Part shown: positions 1-7,619 of the stretch, piece by piece
Position numbering within the stretch: position 1 is the stretch's first letter
Layout of the letters: each line of letters begins with the position of its first letter
Origin: ZC4RG36 sp964652205
Lineage (GTDB): Bacteria; Chloroflexota; Anaerolineae; Aggregatilineales; Phototrophicaceae
Reading direction: 5' to 3'
Assembly: GCA_964652205.1 (NCBI GenBank)
Contig: CAZZAO010000061.1
Coordinates: 1 to 32,064 of the forward strand
Length of the DNA stretch: 32,064 bases
Made by a program: the position numbers and the translations under genes
The notes under the pieces: generated by a model
The model's input: the letters and a program-made list of their open reading frames with translations, nothing else
Told to the model about the DNA's origin: nothing
Databases searched by the model: none

Positions 1-714
1 AAGAAGCTGGTCGAGGCCGCGGCGCGAGCTCGGATGGTCGTCGAGTCGGGAAAGAGTGTAGGCGTCGGCAGTCGCCCGGACAGCCGCTGGGTGGCTCAAC
101 TGCGTCGGTTGTGCGACGAGCACGGCATTCTGCTGATCGCGGACGAGGTGCAGTCTGGCATGGGGCGTACCGGTCACTGGTGGGCGATGCAGAATCACGG
201 CGTCGAGCCGGATATTGTCTGCGCGGCCAAAGGCATCGCCAGCGGAATGCCGCTCGGCGCGATTCTGGCGCGCGAGCCGATCATGAGCTGGCCGCCGGGA
301 TCACACGGCAGCACCTTTGGCGGCAATCCGCTGTCATGTGCTGCCGCGCTGGCGACGATTGATCTGATCGAGGAAGGCTATATGGCGAACGCTGTCGAGC
401 AGGGCGCGTTCATCATGGATGCGCTGGCCGAGATTCAACAGCGCCACCCGACGATGCGCCACGGGCGAATTTCCGGCATGGGCCTGATGATCGGCGTCGA
501 GCTGGTCGAGGACGCGGCGCGGACTCCGGCGAAGGCCGTCCGCAACCGCGCTGAGTACACCGCCATCGACGAGGGGCTGCTGATTCTCGGCGCAGGCGAG
601 AGCGCAATTCGCTTCTGCCCGCCGCTGATGATCGAACGCGAGACGGTCGAGGCTGGGCTGCGCCGCTTCGACCGCGCGCTGACCCGCGCTGAACAGGAAG
701 CAGGGCTGAAGTGA
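1..714 (+). CDS. Class III PLP-dependent aminotransferase, C-terminal part (5' partial)
   Basis: The frame is open from base 1 and ends in TGA at 712-714; the N-terminal half lies outside the window. The segment LCDEHGILLIADEVQSGMGRTG is the PLP-ring aspartate region of class III aminotransferases (acetylornithine, ornithine, 4-aminobutyrate type). The lysine in CAAKGIASG (codon 229-231) is the expected Schiff-base lysine, and HGSTFGGNPLSCAAA is the phosphate-binding threonine/glycine segment. A class-typical C-terminal domain follows. The substrate cannot be named without the N-terminal half. Oddity: just before WVAQLRRLCDEHG the family normally has an EPxxGEGG motif, but here the residues are nonsense-like (VESGKSVGVGSRPDS). 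That stretch matches adapter-like DNA at 27-78, so the first ~26 residues are probably artefactual. Confidence 0.88.
   Translation, partial: KKLVEAAARARMVVESGKSVGVGSRPDSRWVAQLRRLCDEHGILLIADEVQSGMGRTGHWWAMQNHGVEPDIVCAAKGIASGMPLGAILAREPIMSWPPGSHGSTFGGNPLSCAAALATIDLIEEGYMANAVEQGAFIMDALAEIQQRHPTMRHGRISGMGLMIGVELVEDAARTPAKAVRNRAEYTAIDEGLLILGAGESAIRFCPPLMIERETVEAGLRRFDRALTRAEQEAGLK
27..78 (+). other. Probable sequencing-adapter-derived stretch at contig edge
   Basis: Bases 48-61 (GGGAAAGAGTGTAG) are identical to part of the Illumina TruSeq universal adapter in reverse-complement orientation, as I remember that adapter. Aligning 27-78 without gaps to the surrounding adapter gives 39 matches in 52 positions. 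The stretch replaces a conserved EPxxGEGG motif in the aminotransferase. The likely explanation is a low-coverage contig end whose consensus mixes adapter read-through with true sequence. The adapter was compared from memory. Confidence 0.65.
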
Positions 715-720
715 TTTCCC

Positions 721-2652
721 TCAGGGAAGCTTCTCGAACGTCCCCAGCGGCAGTTCCTCGGCGCGGATGTTCGTCTCCGGCACAGAGCCAGTCAGCCGCT
801 GGCCGGTTTCCCAGGCGTAGACCACCATCGTCAGTTGGTACGATCCCGGCGGCACGTTGTTCAAGGCAAGCATCTGTGACTGGCACAGAAACGGCTGCAC
901 CGACAGGCCGTAATCCTTCTGCGCCACCAGCTTCCCCTGCGCGTCGAGGACGTGCAGGCCGACCGAGTAGGTATTGAGCGGGACGTTTGCGCCGAGTGAC
1001 CACGCCAGCGTTACCGGCAGCCTGTCGGTTACAGCCAGTGGCAGCGGCTCGCTGCCGCTCAGGGCGATGCCGCTGCCGTAGTCGATTTTGACCGGCGCGG
1101 TCTGGCCGTCCGGCACGCAGCAGACCGCCGCGCGGGTGTAGAGCGCCAGCGAGAGTCCGGCTGCCGGGTCATCATGCGCCTGACAGAGGCCATAATTCTC
1201 GCTCAGGGCAGTCTTGAAAGTATCGAGCGCGTAGGGCGACGGCGGTGACTTCCACGCCAGCCAGACGCGCAGATCGTTCACCAGCGAGCCGATGATCTCG
1301 ATCTGCTCGGCTTCCTGCCCGTCTGGCTCCCAGCGACGCTCGACGGTGCGGAAGTCGAGGCCGAGCGCCCGGTAGTAGTAGTCGGATACGCCGCCGTAGC
1401 GCCACGCGGGCATGTCGTCGGGCAGGTAGCTGATGACGGTATCGCCCGGTTGGGCATGGTCTTTCAGGTCAGCGGCGACGCGGTTCATCGGGAAGTCGAG
1501 GTCAGAGCCTTCGAGGTAGTGGGTCAGGTGCGCCCAATCGACTGCGCCCCACACACCTGTAACCAGCCAGACGCCGAGCAGCAGCGGCGCGACTCGGCGC
1601 AGGCGCGGCATCTGCCACAACCGCGTCAGCCCGATGGCGACGACCAGCGCTAGCAGCGGCCAGAGCGCGAACAGGTAGCGCGCCCGTGCGTCGTAGTAGA
1701 CGACCCGCAGCCACAGATTGATAGCGAGGGCGAAAGCGAACGTCAGCCCCAGCAGGGCGATTATCCGCCATGCTCGCCGGGACGGATGCCACAATGCCGG
1801 AATCGCCGTCACCAGCGTCAGCAGCAGGAAACCGTTGCCGAACATCGTCAGGACGGCACTGGTTGTCTCAATGACGCCAAGCGTGTTCTCGCGCAGGTTG
1901 ACTTGCTTGGTCACTTTGCCGGTCACGTCGATCAGGACGCTGACCCACGGCAGGAACAGCACGCCTGCCGCGAGCATCACGCCGACGACGCGCCACCAGC
2001 GCGCCGTCAGATGCAGTCGCAGTCGTCCGTGGACGCGCTGGACGGCCAGCGACAGATGATAGACGCCGACTGCCATCAGCGGCAGCACGGCGAAATAATG
2101 AATGTAGAGCATCGACACTGCGCCGACGAACAGCGCCAGCCACGCCCGTCTGTCCGGCTCGCGCCGGGAGCGCATGATCCGCAGATAGGCCCACAGCTCG
2201 AACGATGCCAGCGCGATGAACAGGACGTACATGCGGATTTCGTGCAGGTAGTAAACGAAGGTTGCTGACGTGCCGAGGATCAGCGCGGCCAGCAGCCCGA
2301 CGGTCGGCGAAACCCGGTCGCGTCCGAGCCGGTACGTCCACGCCAGCGCCAGCAGCCCGAACAGCAGCGACAGCGCCCGCAGCGCCGGGGCTGACCAGCC
2401 AACCAGCCGTCCCCAGCCATTGAGGATGAGAAAGTAACCGGGCGTATGCCACGGGTTATGGCTGGCGACGCCGTTCCAGATTTGCGCGGGCGTCAGCGGC
2501 TCGAAGGGAAAGCCGCCCGCGTCGGAGATCGAGTGGTACTCATCGCCCCAGATCGTATCGGCGTTCAGGCCGCGCGCCCCCAGCGCCGCCACGACCAGCA
2601 GCAGCGGGACGAGCCAGAGCCATGATTGGAAACGTTTGGCCGAGATAGACAT
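721..2652 (-). CDS. Membrane glycosyltransferase, GT39/ArnT-like (GT-C fold)
   Basis: The protein is 643 aa from the ATG at 2652. A GTG 18 bases upstream is in frame, but the ATG has a GACAGG ribosome-binding site 8 bases ahead and gives a cleaner N-terminus with an immediate membrane segment (WLWLVPLLLVVAALGARG). An acidic motif follows in the first external loop (DTIWGDEYHS), as expected for GT-C enzymes that use polyprenyl-phosphate sugars. About ten further hydrophobic segments run to roughly residue 370. The last ~270 residues are soluble and include a beta-rich C-terminal domain, presumably extracytoplasmic. The role is probably sugar transfer to cell-surface polymers or proteins; the acceptor is unknown. 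It is convergent with the aminotransferase (6-base gap) and divergent from the sigma-factor operon. Confidence 0.8.
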   Translation of the reverse strand: MSISAKRFQSWLWLVPLLLVVAALGARGLNADTIWGDEYHSISDAGGFPFEPLTPAQIWNGVASHNPWHTPGYFLILNGWGRLVGWSAPALRALSLLFGLLALAWTYRLGRDRVSPTVGLLAALILGTSATFVYYLHEIRMYVLFIALASFELWAYLRIMRSRREPDRRAWLALFVGAVSMLYIHYFAVLPLMAVGVYHLSLAVQRVHGRLRLHLTARWWRVVGVMLAAGVLFLPWVSVLIDVTGKVTKQVNLRENTLGVIETTSAVLTMFGNGFLLLTLVTAIPALWHPSRRAWRIIALLGLTFAFALAINLWLRVVYYDARARYLFALWPLLALVVAIGLTRLWQMPRLRRVAPLLLGVWLVTGVWGAVDWAHLTHYLEGSDLDFPMNRVAADLKDHAQPGDTVISYLPDDMPAWRYGGVSDYYYRALGLDFRTVERRWEPDGQEAEQIEIIGSLVNDLRVWLAWKSPPSPYALDTFKTALSENYGLCQAHDDPAAGLSLALYTRAAVCCVPDGQTAPVKIDYGSGIALSGSEPLPLAVTDRLPVTLAWSLGANVPLNTYSVGLHVLDAQGKLVAQKDYGLSVQPFLCQSQMLALNNVPPGSYQLTMVVYAWETGQRLTGSVPETNIRAEELPLGTFEKLP

Positions 2653-2685
2653 CGTTCTAACCTGTCTCACTGGCGTGGATTATAC

Positions 2686-2752
2686 GCTAGACTTCCGGCT
2701 AACGGCAGGCGCGGGGCGATGCGCGTCATGGCAGGATTGCAACTTTTGCAAT
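2686..2752 (+). promoter_or_regulatory. Sigma-operon upstream region: promoter-like GCTAGACT and 7-bp inverted repeat
   Basis: GCTAGACT at 2686-2693 is the same octamer found in the promoter-like repeats at 23010 and 26487. At 2736-2752 lies a perfect inverted repeat, ATTGCAA, CTT, TTGCAAT, inside an otherwise GC-rich stretch. Its size and symmetry fit a dimeric repressor or activator site. It lies 87 bases before the chosen sigma-factor start and 84 bases upstream of the divergent glycosyltransferase start, so it could serve either gene. No regulator is identifiable from the window. Confidence 0.4.
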
Positions 2753-2838
2753 GATGGCGCGTATTGTCAGGTGTACGCAGCATGGACGGCAGACGCGGGG
2801 GCGTTAGCCGATCTCATGCGCATGGGGGCAAAGAGCCT

Positions 2839-3435
2839 GTGTCCGTATCTGATCCGGTCGTGCTGGAATGGGTCGAAGCCGCGATCAAAGGCGATCAGGA
2901 CGCCTTCGCCGAATTGGTCTACACCTACCAGGACTCCGTTTTCAACCTGTGCTACCGCATGTTATCGGATCGTGCCGAGGCCGAAGATGCCTCGCAGGAA
3001 GCCTTTCTGCGCGCTTACCTGAATTTGCAGCGCTACGATCCCTCGCGGTCGTTCAAGACCTGGGTACTGTCGATTGCCTCGAATCACTGCATCGACCGCC
3101 TGCGGCGGCGGCGGATGCAGTGGCTCTCGATTGATGAGCCGCTGCCGCCGAATATCATCCTCGCCAGCGACGAGCCAGAGCCGGAAGAAGCGGCCCTGTT
3201 CAAGGAGCGCAGCGGTGCGGTGCAGACGCTGCTCGACAACCTCAGCCCCGATTACCGCGCTGCCGTCGTCCTTCGCTACTGGTACGATTATTCCTATACC
3301 GAAATCGCTGACATCCTCGATACCACTGAAAGCGCCATCAAGAGCCGCCTGTTCCGGGCGCGGCAGATGCTGGCCGAGAACATGAATGCCAGGTCCGCGC
3401 CCGGATCGATGGCCGCCTTACTGGAGAACGTGTAA
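2839..3435 (+). CDS. RNA polymerase sigma factor, ECF (sigma-70 family) type
   Basis: The protein is 198 aa from GTG 2839. In-frame starts at TTG 2764 and ATG 2782 would add 25 or 19 residues that look like non-coding DNA, and the GTG has a G-rich Shine-Dalgarno-like run at 2823-2828. Region 2 covers about residues 22-95 (DAFAELVYTYQDSVFNLCYR, then RAEAEDASQEAFLRAY, then FKTWVLSIASNHCIDRLRRR). Region 4 covers about 125-182 and contains the helix-turn-helix SYTEIADILDTTESAIKSRL. This two-domain layout is the ECF sigma pattern. Its stop is 2 bases before the anti-sigma-like gene, with a third gene close behind, so the three are very likely one operon. It would direct polymerase to envelope or stress genes, possibly including its own operon. 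Confidence 0.9.
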   Translation: MSVSDPVVLEWVEAAIKGDQDAFAELVYTYQDSVFNLCYRMLSDRAEAEDASQEAFLRAYLNLQRYDPSRSFKTWVLSIASNHCIDRLRRRRMQWLSIDEPLPPNIILASDEPEPEEAALFKERSGAVQTLLDNLSPDYRAAVVLRYWYDYSYTEIADILDTTESAIKSRLFRARQMLAENMNARSAPGSMAALLENV

Positions 3436-3437
3436 TC

Positions 3438-3995
3438 ATGGCGAACGAACGACAGCGCCGCCTTATGCAGGAATCGCTTGACGAGCGTCTCGATGTCGAG
3501 GCGCGACAGGAATTGTACGGCCATCTGGACGCCAACCCATCTGATGCCGACGCTTATCAGCGCCTGCGTGAGGTCGATAAGGTGCTGCGCGGCGCGCCCT
3601 ACGCGCGCGCGCCCCGGTCGCTGGCGCTGAGTATCTTCGCCCGCTTGGCTGAAGGGCTTGGCCCGCAGCCGCTCTCGCACATCTCCGGGTTGGCGGTCGC
3701 GCTGGCGCTGGCGGCAGTGACGCTGCTGCTCGTGCCGATCCTCATCGGTCTCGGCGTCCTGTTCCTGAGCCTGATCGGCAGCGTGGCCGCGCTCAATGCG
3801 CTCATTCAGACGGTCGCGGCGCTGCTCTCGCTGGTCTACGCGGGGATCGAGAATCTGGCGCGTGGCGCGCAGACGGCCCTCACGGCCAACCCGCAGCTTC
3901 CGACGCTGATGCTGGCGCTCGTTCCCGCCGGACTCATCCATCTCGTTCGCACGACTTTGTTGAAGCGGTCGGCGGATAGCGCGCCGTCGGACTGA
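3438..3995 (+). CDS. Membrane anti-sigma-factor-like protein
   Basis: The protein is 185 aa, with ATG 3438 two bases after the sigma-factor stop. The first ~60 residues are charged and helical (RLMQESLDERLDVEARQELY), the pattern of N-terminal anti-sigma domains that clamp an ECF factor. Two long hydrophobic stretches follow (about residues 78-130) and then a final hydrophobic helix near 150-172. It contains no cysteine, so it is not a zinc-binding (ZAS) anti-sigma factor of the usual H-C-C type. Placement next to the ECF gene is the main evidence for an anti-sigma role; the sequence match alone is weak. Confidence 0.65.
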   Translation: MANERQRRLMQESLDERLDVEARQELYGHLDANPSDADAYQRLREVDKVLRGAPYARAPRSLALSIFARLAEGLGPQPLSHISGLAVALALAAVTLLLVPILIGLGVLFLSLIGSVAALNALIQTVAALLSLVYAGIENLARGAQTALTANPQLPTLMLALVPAGLIHLVRTTLLKRSADSAPSD

Positions 3996-4013
3996 TCGAA
4001 AGCCAGGCATCTG

Positions 4014-5144
4014 ATGTACAAACGTCGAGGTCTACTGTTTCTGCTGCTCGCCACCATCGCGCTGCTGGTCGTGGCGAATCTCGCCCGTCAGCGCGTTCTG
4101 TCGCGCCCGGTCGTCGATGGCGATCAGGTCGTCGCGCAGCAGAGCTATACCCTGACCGGAACCGCGACTGATGATCTGGTCGTCTGGGCGGAAACTGTCC
4201 ACCTCGCCAGCGGCGGCAGCGTGCAGGGGGACGCCTCGCTGATCGGCGCGACGATCAACGTCGACTCGGCAGTCGATGGCGACCTGACGGCGATGGGCAG
4301 CGCGGTCACGATTGGCCCCGACGCGACCATCACGGGTGACGCGCTGCTGATGGGGCAGACGGTGATACTTGGCGGGAAGATCGACGGCGACCTGACGATC
4401 ACCGCCTCGAACGTGATTATTCAACCGGACGCGCAGATTCGCGGTGAGGTCTACTCGTGTGCCAACAACATCGCCGATCACCGGAGCGCGCCTGCCAGAG
4501 TGCTGGCCTGCGCTGACGCGCCCGGTTCGCCAGCCCTGAGCGCGGTCGCGGCTTTCGGTCGCAGCGGCTTCGGCCTGGTTCCGGGCGGCGCGCTGCACCT
4601 GAGCGCCAGTGGACTGATCGGCTCGCTGATTCTGTCGCTGCTGCTCTGCGGGCTGGCAACGCTGGCCGTGACGATCTTCCCGCGTCAGATCAGCCATATC
4701 GAGGAAGCGGTGCGGACGAAACCCGGCCAACTGATCGTCAGCGCGCTCATCGTCGCCCTGCTGATCGTCGGCATCGGCAGCGCCTTCGTCGTGCTGCTGG
4801 CGGCGCTGCCCCCGCTTGGCCTGCTGCTGCTGCCTGTTGCGGGCATTCTGGCGCTGATCTTCCTCGGCGCGTCGCTGGCCGGCGTGATTACGCTGACGCT
4901 GGTGTTTGGCGACTGGCTGTTGACGCGGATGGGGCGCGGGCCGTATCCCTATCCGCCGCTGGTGACGGCGGCGGTTGGCAGCGTGACGCTGGTACTGCTG
5001 CTGCACCTGATCGCCTTGATTCCCTACGGCGGGCTGCTTGGGCTGATCGCCTCTGGCGCGCTGCTGCTGTTCGGCGCGGGCGCGTCGCTGTCGACGCGGC
5101 TCGGCACGCGCTCGAATCACCGCAGCTACTTCGTGCAGGGGTAG
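4014..5144 (+). CDS. Bactofilin-like (polymer-forming) domain fused to a multi-spanning membrane region
   Basis: The protein is 376 aa, from ATG 4014. An N-terminal signal/anchor helix (LLFLLLATIALLVVANLA) is followed at about residues 45-145 by a repeated short-strand pattern (GSVQGDASLIGATINVDSAV, then DGDLTAMGSAVTIG, then GKIDGDLTITASNVIIQPDA) typical of right-handed beta-helix bactofilin-like domains. After a linker come several hydrophobic segments (about 195-360). It follows the anti-sigma-like gene by 18 bases in the same operon. Polymer-forming-domain membrane proteins are found next to ECF/anti-sigma pairs in Chloroflexota and Firmicutes. An envelope-structural or envelope-stress role is inferred. 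The beta-helix would face outside the cytoplasm if the first helix is a signal anchor. Confidence 0.7.
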   Translation: MYKRRGLLFLLLATIALLVVANLARQRVLSRPVVDGDQVVAQQSYTLTGTATDDLVVWAETVHLASGGSVQGDASLIGATINVDSAVDGDLTAMGSAVTIGPDATITGDALLMGQTVILGGKIDGDLTITASNVIIQPDAQIRGEVYSCANNIADHRSAPARVLACADAPGSPALSAVAAFGRSGFGLVPGGALHLSASGLIGSLILSLLLCGLATLAVTIFPRQISHIEEAVRTKPGQLIVSALIVALLIVGIGSAFVVLLAALPPLGLLLLPVAGILALIFLGASLAGVITLTLVFGDWLLTRMGRGPYPYPPLVTAAVGSVTLVLLLHLIALIPYGGLLGLIASGALLLFGAGASLSTRLGTRSNHRSYFVQG

Positions 5145-5148
5145 TGGC

Positions 5149-5235
5149 CCTCACCCCCGGCCTCTGCGCGGCCTGCGGCTGCTCCCGAACGATCAAGCTG
5201 TTCGGGACGCTCCGCCCGGAGGGCGACGGGAGAAA
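5149..5235 (+). repeat. Intergenic GC-rich repeat-like element with hairpin
   Basis: After the operon stop there is a non-coding stretch of the form CCCTCACCCCCGG ... GGGCGACGGGAG, the pattern of dispersed intergenic elements seen in many GC-rich environmental bacteria. Inside it, 5183-5207 is a perfect hairpin: TCCCGAAC, 9-base loop, GTTCGGGA. No T-run follows, so an intrinsic terminator is not well supported. Only one copy is visible in this window. Confidence 0.4.
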
Positions 5236-5373
5236 GATGAGACAAGGAGTTGTGTAGCGGCATGATAGATCATGCCCGCTGCTCAATGTCCGCGCTGCCG
5301 GTGGCTGAAGCTAGCGCGTCACACGGGAATATGGAGCGGCTTGCCATTCAGAAACGATTCTGTCAGCCTTACT

Positions 5374-5408
5374 CTCGGTTCTCGGTTCTCGGTTCTCGGT
5401 TCTCAGTC
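5374..5408 (+). repeat. Tandem heptamer CTCGGTT, four perfect units plus one degenerate
   Basis: Four exact copies of CTCGGTT occupy 5374-5401, followed by a degenerate CTCAGTC at 5402-5408. The last unit overlaps the stop codon of the minus-strand TIM-barrel gene (5403-5405), so repeat length could affect the C-terminus of that protein or its 3' end. Confidence 0.85.
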
Positions 5409-6290
5409 CGCGTCCTGCTTGAGCGGCTCGCCCTTATGGAGCAGGCGGCGGTAAGTGGCCTGAAACACGAGCGCGTCGGCAGTATGGAACGGCTCTGGCG
5501 CTTCGACCGCTGCCGTCCCGGCCACGCCGAAATCGACGAACGCCTGCATCAGGTCGCGGTAGCGCAGGTCGGCTTCGTTGAGCGGCAGATGTTCCTTTTC
5601 GCCCTTCGCGGTGTAAGCGATGCCGCTCAGGTGGAAATGAACTTTCTTCAGGCCGTCCTCGCCGAGCACGTCGCGCATTTTGGTCAGCGCAGCGGCGAAC
5701 TCATCGTAGCTGTTGAAGCTGCCGTCGCCACGCCGGGCATGGAGATGCGCCCAATCGACGCATGGCAGCACGCCGGGGACATCCTTGCTCAGTTGCAGCA
5801 GTTCGTCGAGGTTGCCGAACATCGCCGATTTGCCCATTGTTTCCGGGCGCACGGTGACGTCAAGCCCTTCTGCGCGGATGATGCCGGTAATTTCAAGCAT
5901 CTTTTCTTTCGCCCGCTCGTAGACCTGTTCCGGCGGCTGGTTGTGGTAGCTGCCGGGATGAAAGACGATGTCCTTCGCTCCGGCGAGACAGCCGCGCCGG
6001 ATGGCGGCCAGCAGGCGGGCGTCGCTCTTTTCCATCAACTCGGCAGTCTGGCTGTTGAGGTTGATGAAATAGGGCGCATGGACGCTGAGGGTGATGTGGC
6101 TTTCGGTCGCGGCGGTCTTAATCATGGCGCACATCTCGTCGCCGACGCGAACGCTCTGCGTCCAGGCGATTTCGAGATGGTCGAGTCCCAGTTCACGAGC
6201 ATGGCGAATGCCGCCGACCGTTCCGCTGACGGGTGAGGTCTGCGGCGTGCCGACAGTGCCGAAGTGCAGCAGGTCTTTGCTGTTGTCCAA
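5403..6290 (-). CDS. Endonuclease IV-like TIM-barrel protein (AP endonuclease family 2)
   Basis: The protein is 295 aa from TTG 6290, with a GGGGAG ribosome-binding site 10 bases ahead; no ATG exists near the N-terminus. The order of metal-ligand motifs follows the Nfo/xylose-isomerase-like barrel: SVHAPYFINL (about 69-78), DIVFHPGSY (about 107-115), VRPETMGK (around 146-153), CVDWAHLHAR (about 176-185), KVHFHLSGI (about 215-223) and a late AVEAPEP. In endonuclease IV these His, Glu and Asp residues bind three zinc ions and cut DNA at abasic sites. The motif spellings fit the archaeal/divergent COG0648 branch rather than E. coli Nfo, so a sugar-isomerase-like activity is a minor alternative. 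It is transcribed divergently from the M50B protease gene across a large inverted repeat. Confidence 0.75.
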   Translation of the reverse strand: MDNSKDLLHFGTVGTPQTSPVSGTVGGIRHARELGLDHLEIAWTQSVRVGDEMCAMIKTAATESHITLSVHAPYFINLNSQTAELMEKSDARLLAAIRRGCLAGAKDIVFHPGSYHNQPPEQVYERAKEKMLEITGIIRAEGLDVTVRPETMGKSAMFGNLDELLQLSKDVPGVLPCVDWAHLHARRGDGSFNSYDEFAAALTKMRDVLGEDGLKKVHFHLSGIAYTAKGEKEHLPLNEADLRYRDLMQAFVDFGVAGTAAVEAPEPFHTADALVFQATYRRLLHKGEPLKQDAD

Positions 6291-6324
6291 GCGACGAAAT
6301 CTCCCCGAAATACGTATACTAAAA

Positions 6325-6427
6325 AGTGCTGAGCAACGAGTGCTGAGTGCCGAGTGAAAGACAGAATAGGCATCAATGGCAGTAAGTGACTGGTTCGTCT
6401 TTTACTCAGCACTCGTTGCTCAGCACT
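6325..6427. repeat. Perfect 24-bp inverted repeat, arms 55 bp apart
   Basis: Arm 1 (6325-6348) and arm 2 (6404-6427) are exact reverse complements over 24 bases. Each arm is built from the submotif AGTGCTGAG or its complement plus GCAACG, so direct repetition occurs inside the inverted repeat; a partial extra unit (GTGCCGAGTG) follows arm 1. The element fills the divergent intergenic region between the endonuclease IV-like gene and the M50B gene and could form a long hairpin or cruciform. No transposase or target-site duplication is visible. Confidence 0.9.
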
Positions 6428-6463
6428 CATTACTCTGCATTTTAGCACACTGAGGCGCTGTTG

Positions 6464-7186
6464 ATGCCTACTGAGATGCCCTATCATCGCCGCGCGCTGC
6501 TTTATGCGCTGCTGGCCGGTCTGATCGTGTTCGTCGTCTGGAACATCCCGCAGTTGAGCCTCTTGCTGGTTCCGTTTCGGTTGTTCGTCACGCTGGTGCA
6601 TGAAACCAGCCACGGGCTGGCTGCGCTGCTGACCGGCGGGCAGTTCGCGCGGATGGTCATCAATCCCGATGGCTCCGGCTACGCGCTGACCGTCGGCGGC
6701 GCGCGAGCGTTCATTTTGCCTGCGGGCTACCTCGGCGCGGCCCTGTTCGGCTCGGCGCTGTTTTACCTCGCTAACCGCTTTCCCTATGCTCAGACGCTGT
6801 GCGCGGGCCTCGGCGTCGGCGTGATTGCCGTGTCGGTCATCTACGGCGGCATCATCTCGCTGGCGACGATTTTTGGCGTGGTTGTCGGCTTCGCGCTGGT
6901 CGCCATCGGCCTGCGTGGAGCCGAACATCTGGCGCTGCTGACGCTCAATCTGCTGGCGATTCTGACTGGCCTGAATGCCGTCCTCGATCTGACTTCGCTG
7001 GTCGGTTTTGCCGGGACAATCGTGCGCGGGCAGGTCAACGATGCGCTGGCGTTTCAGCGCGAAGTCGTGCCGTTGATTCCCGCCCCGGCTATCGCGCTCG
7101 TCTGGGCGGCGATAGCGATTGCGCTGGTCGCCTTTGCCGTCTATCGCAGCGTTTTCCGCGCCTGGCACGGCGACGACTGGGGCTAA
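6464..7186 (+). CDS. M50B-type membrane metalloprotease
   Basis: The protein is 240 aa from ATG 6464, which has GAGG 8 bases upstream; a TTG directly before it (6461) is less likely. The zinc-protease motif HETSH is at residues 46-50 in a membrane helix (FVTLVHETSHGLAALLTGG). It is followed by the MVINPDGSGYAL segment typical of the Peptidase_M50B family and about six further hydrophobic helices. Site-2-protease relatives cut membrane-bound proteins within the bilayer. The substrate is unknown. The ECF/anti-sigma operon is only 2.5 kb away, which makes a regulatory link conceivable but unproven. A 90-base gap separates it from the DUF427 gene. Confidence 0.8.
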   Translation: MPTEMPYHRRALLYALLAGLIVFVVWNIPQLSLLLVPFRLFVTLVHETSHGLAALLTGGQFARMVINPDGSGYALTVGGARAFILPAGYLGAALFGSALFYLANRFPYAQTLCAGLGVGVIAVSVIYGGIISLATIFGVVVGFALVAIGLRGAEHLALLTLNLLAILTGLNAVLDLTSLVGFAGTIVRGQVNDALAFQREVVPLIPAPAIALVWAAIAIALVAFAVYRSVFRAWHGDDWG

Positions 7187-7276
7187 TAACCGGGCAGTCG
7201 CTATGTTGGGGTAAGAAATGTCCCGCGCAGACTCTCAGGGGAATAACAGGAGCGCGAATGTGGGAGCGATAGCGCG

Positions 7277-7558
7277 ATGAAGGCGATCTGGAACGGCGTG
7301 GTGCTGGCGGAGAGCGACGAGACGATTGTGGTTGAAGGCAATCATTATTTCCCGCCCGACGCCGTCCGCAGGGAGTATTTTCAGGCCAGCCCCACGCACA
7401 CGATCTGTTCGTGGAAGGGTGAGGCCAGCTATTACAGCGTCGAGGTCGGCGGGCAGGTCAACAGGGACGCGGCCTGGTACTATCCGTCGCCGAAGGACGC
7501 TGCCAGAGAGATCGCCGGTTACGTTGCCTTCTGGCACGGCGTCAGGGTCGTGAGCTAG
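7277..7558 (+). CDS. DUF427 family protein
   Basis: The protein is 93 aa from ATG 7277. The compact pattern MKAIWNGVVLAESDETIVVEG, FPPDAVRREYFQAS, CSWKGEASYYSV, DAAWYYPSPKDAA and IAGYVAFWHGVRV is the full DUF427 fold at the family's normal length. The conserved Cys-x-Trp-Lys-Gly and Ala-Trp-Tyr-Tyr-Pro segments are intact. The biochemical role of the family is not established. The gene is convergent with the O-antigen-ligase-like gene. Confidence 0.88.
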   Translation: MKAIWNGVVLAESDETIVVEGNHYFPPDAVRREYFQASPTHTICSWKGEASYYSVEVGGQVNRDAAWYYPSPKDAAREIAGYVAFWHGVRVVS

Positions 7559-7575
7559 GCCAATTCAGCGGGCAG

Positions 7576-7619
7576 TTTTGTCGAGGCATGAGGCATCAAT
7601 ACCTCATACCTCTACAAAA
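7576..7619. repeat. Long imperfect hairpin between convergent genes
   Basis: TTTTGT, one unpaired base, GAGGCATGAGG, an 8-base loop, CCTCATACCTC, one unpaired base, then ACAAAA. This is an 18-bp stem with one mismatch and one G-T pair, overlapping the stop codon of the minus-strand gene (7612-7614). T-runs lie on the 5' side of the stem on each strand, the reverse of a normal intrinsic terminator, so it may act as an RNA 3'-end stabiliser rather than a terminator. Confidence 0.6.

Noticed and set aside
4032..5120. 362-codon minus-strand open frame opposite the bactofilin-like gene
   Set aside because: Its product is dominated by Gln and Arg, the mirror image of a GC-rich membrane-protein gene; the plus-strand gene has clear domains.
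5149..5235. Insertion-sequence remnant after the bactofilin-like gene
   Set aside because: No transposase fragment, terminal inverted repeat pair or target duplication is visible; it looks like a short dispersed repeat only.
7576..7619. Bidirectional intrinsic terminator between the DUF427 and O-antigen-ligase-like genes
   Set aside because: The T-runs are on the wrong (5') side of the stem on both strands, so it was listed only as a hairpin.
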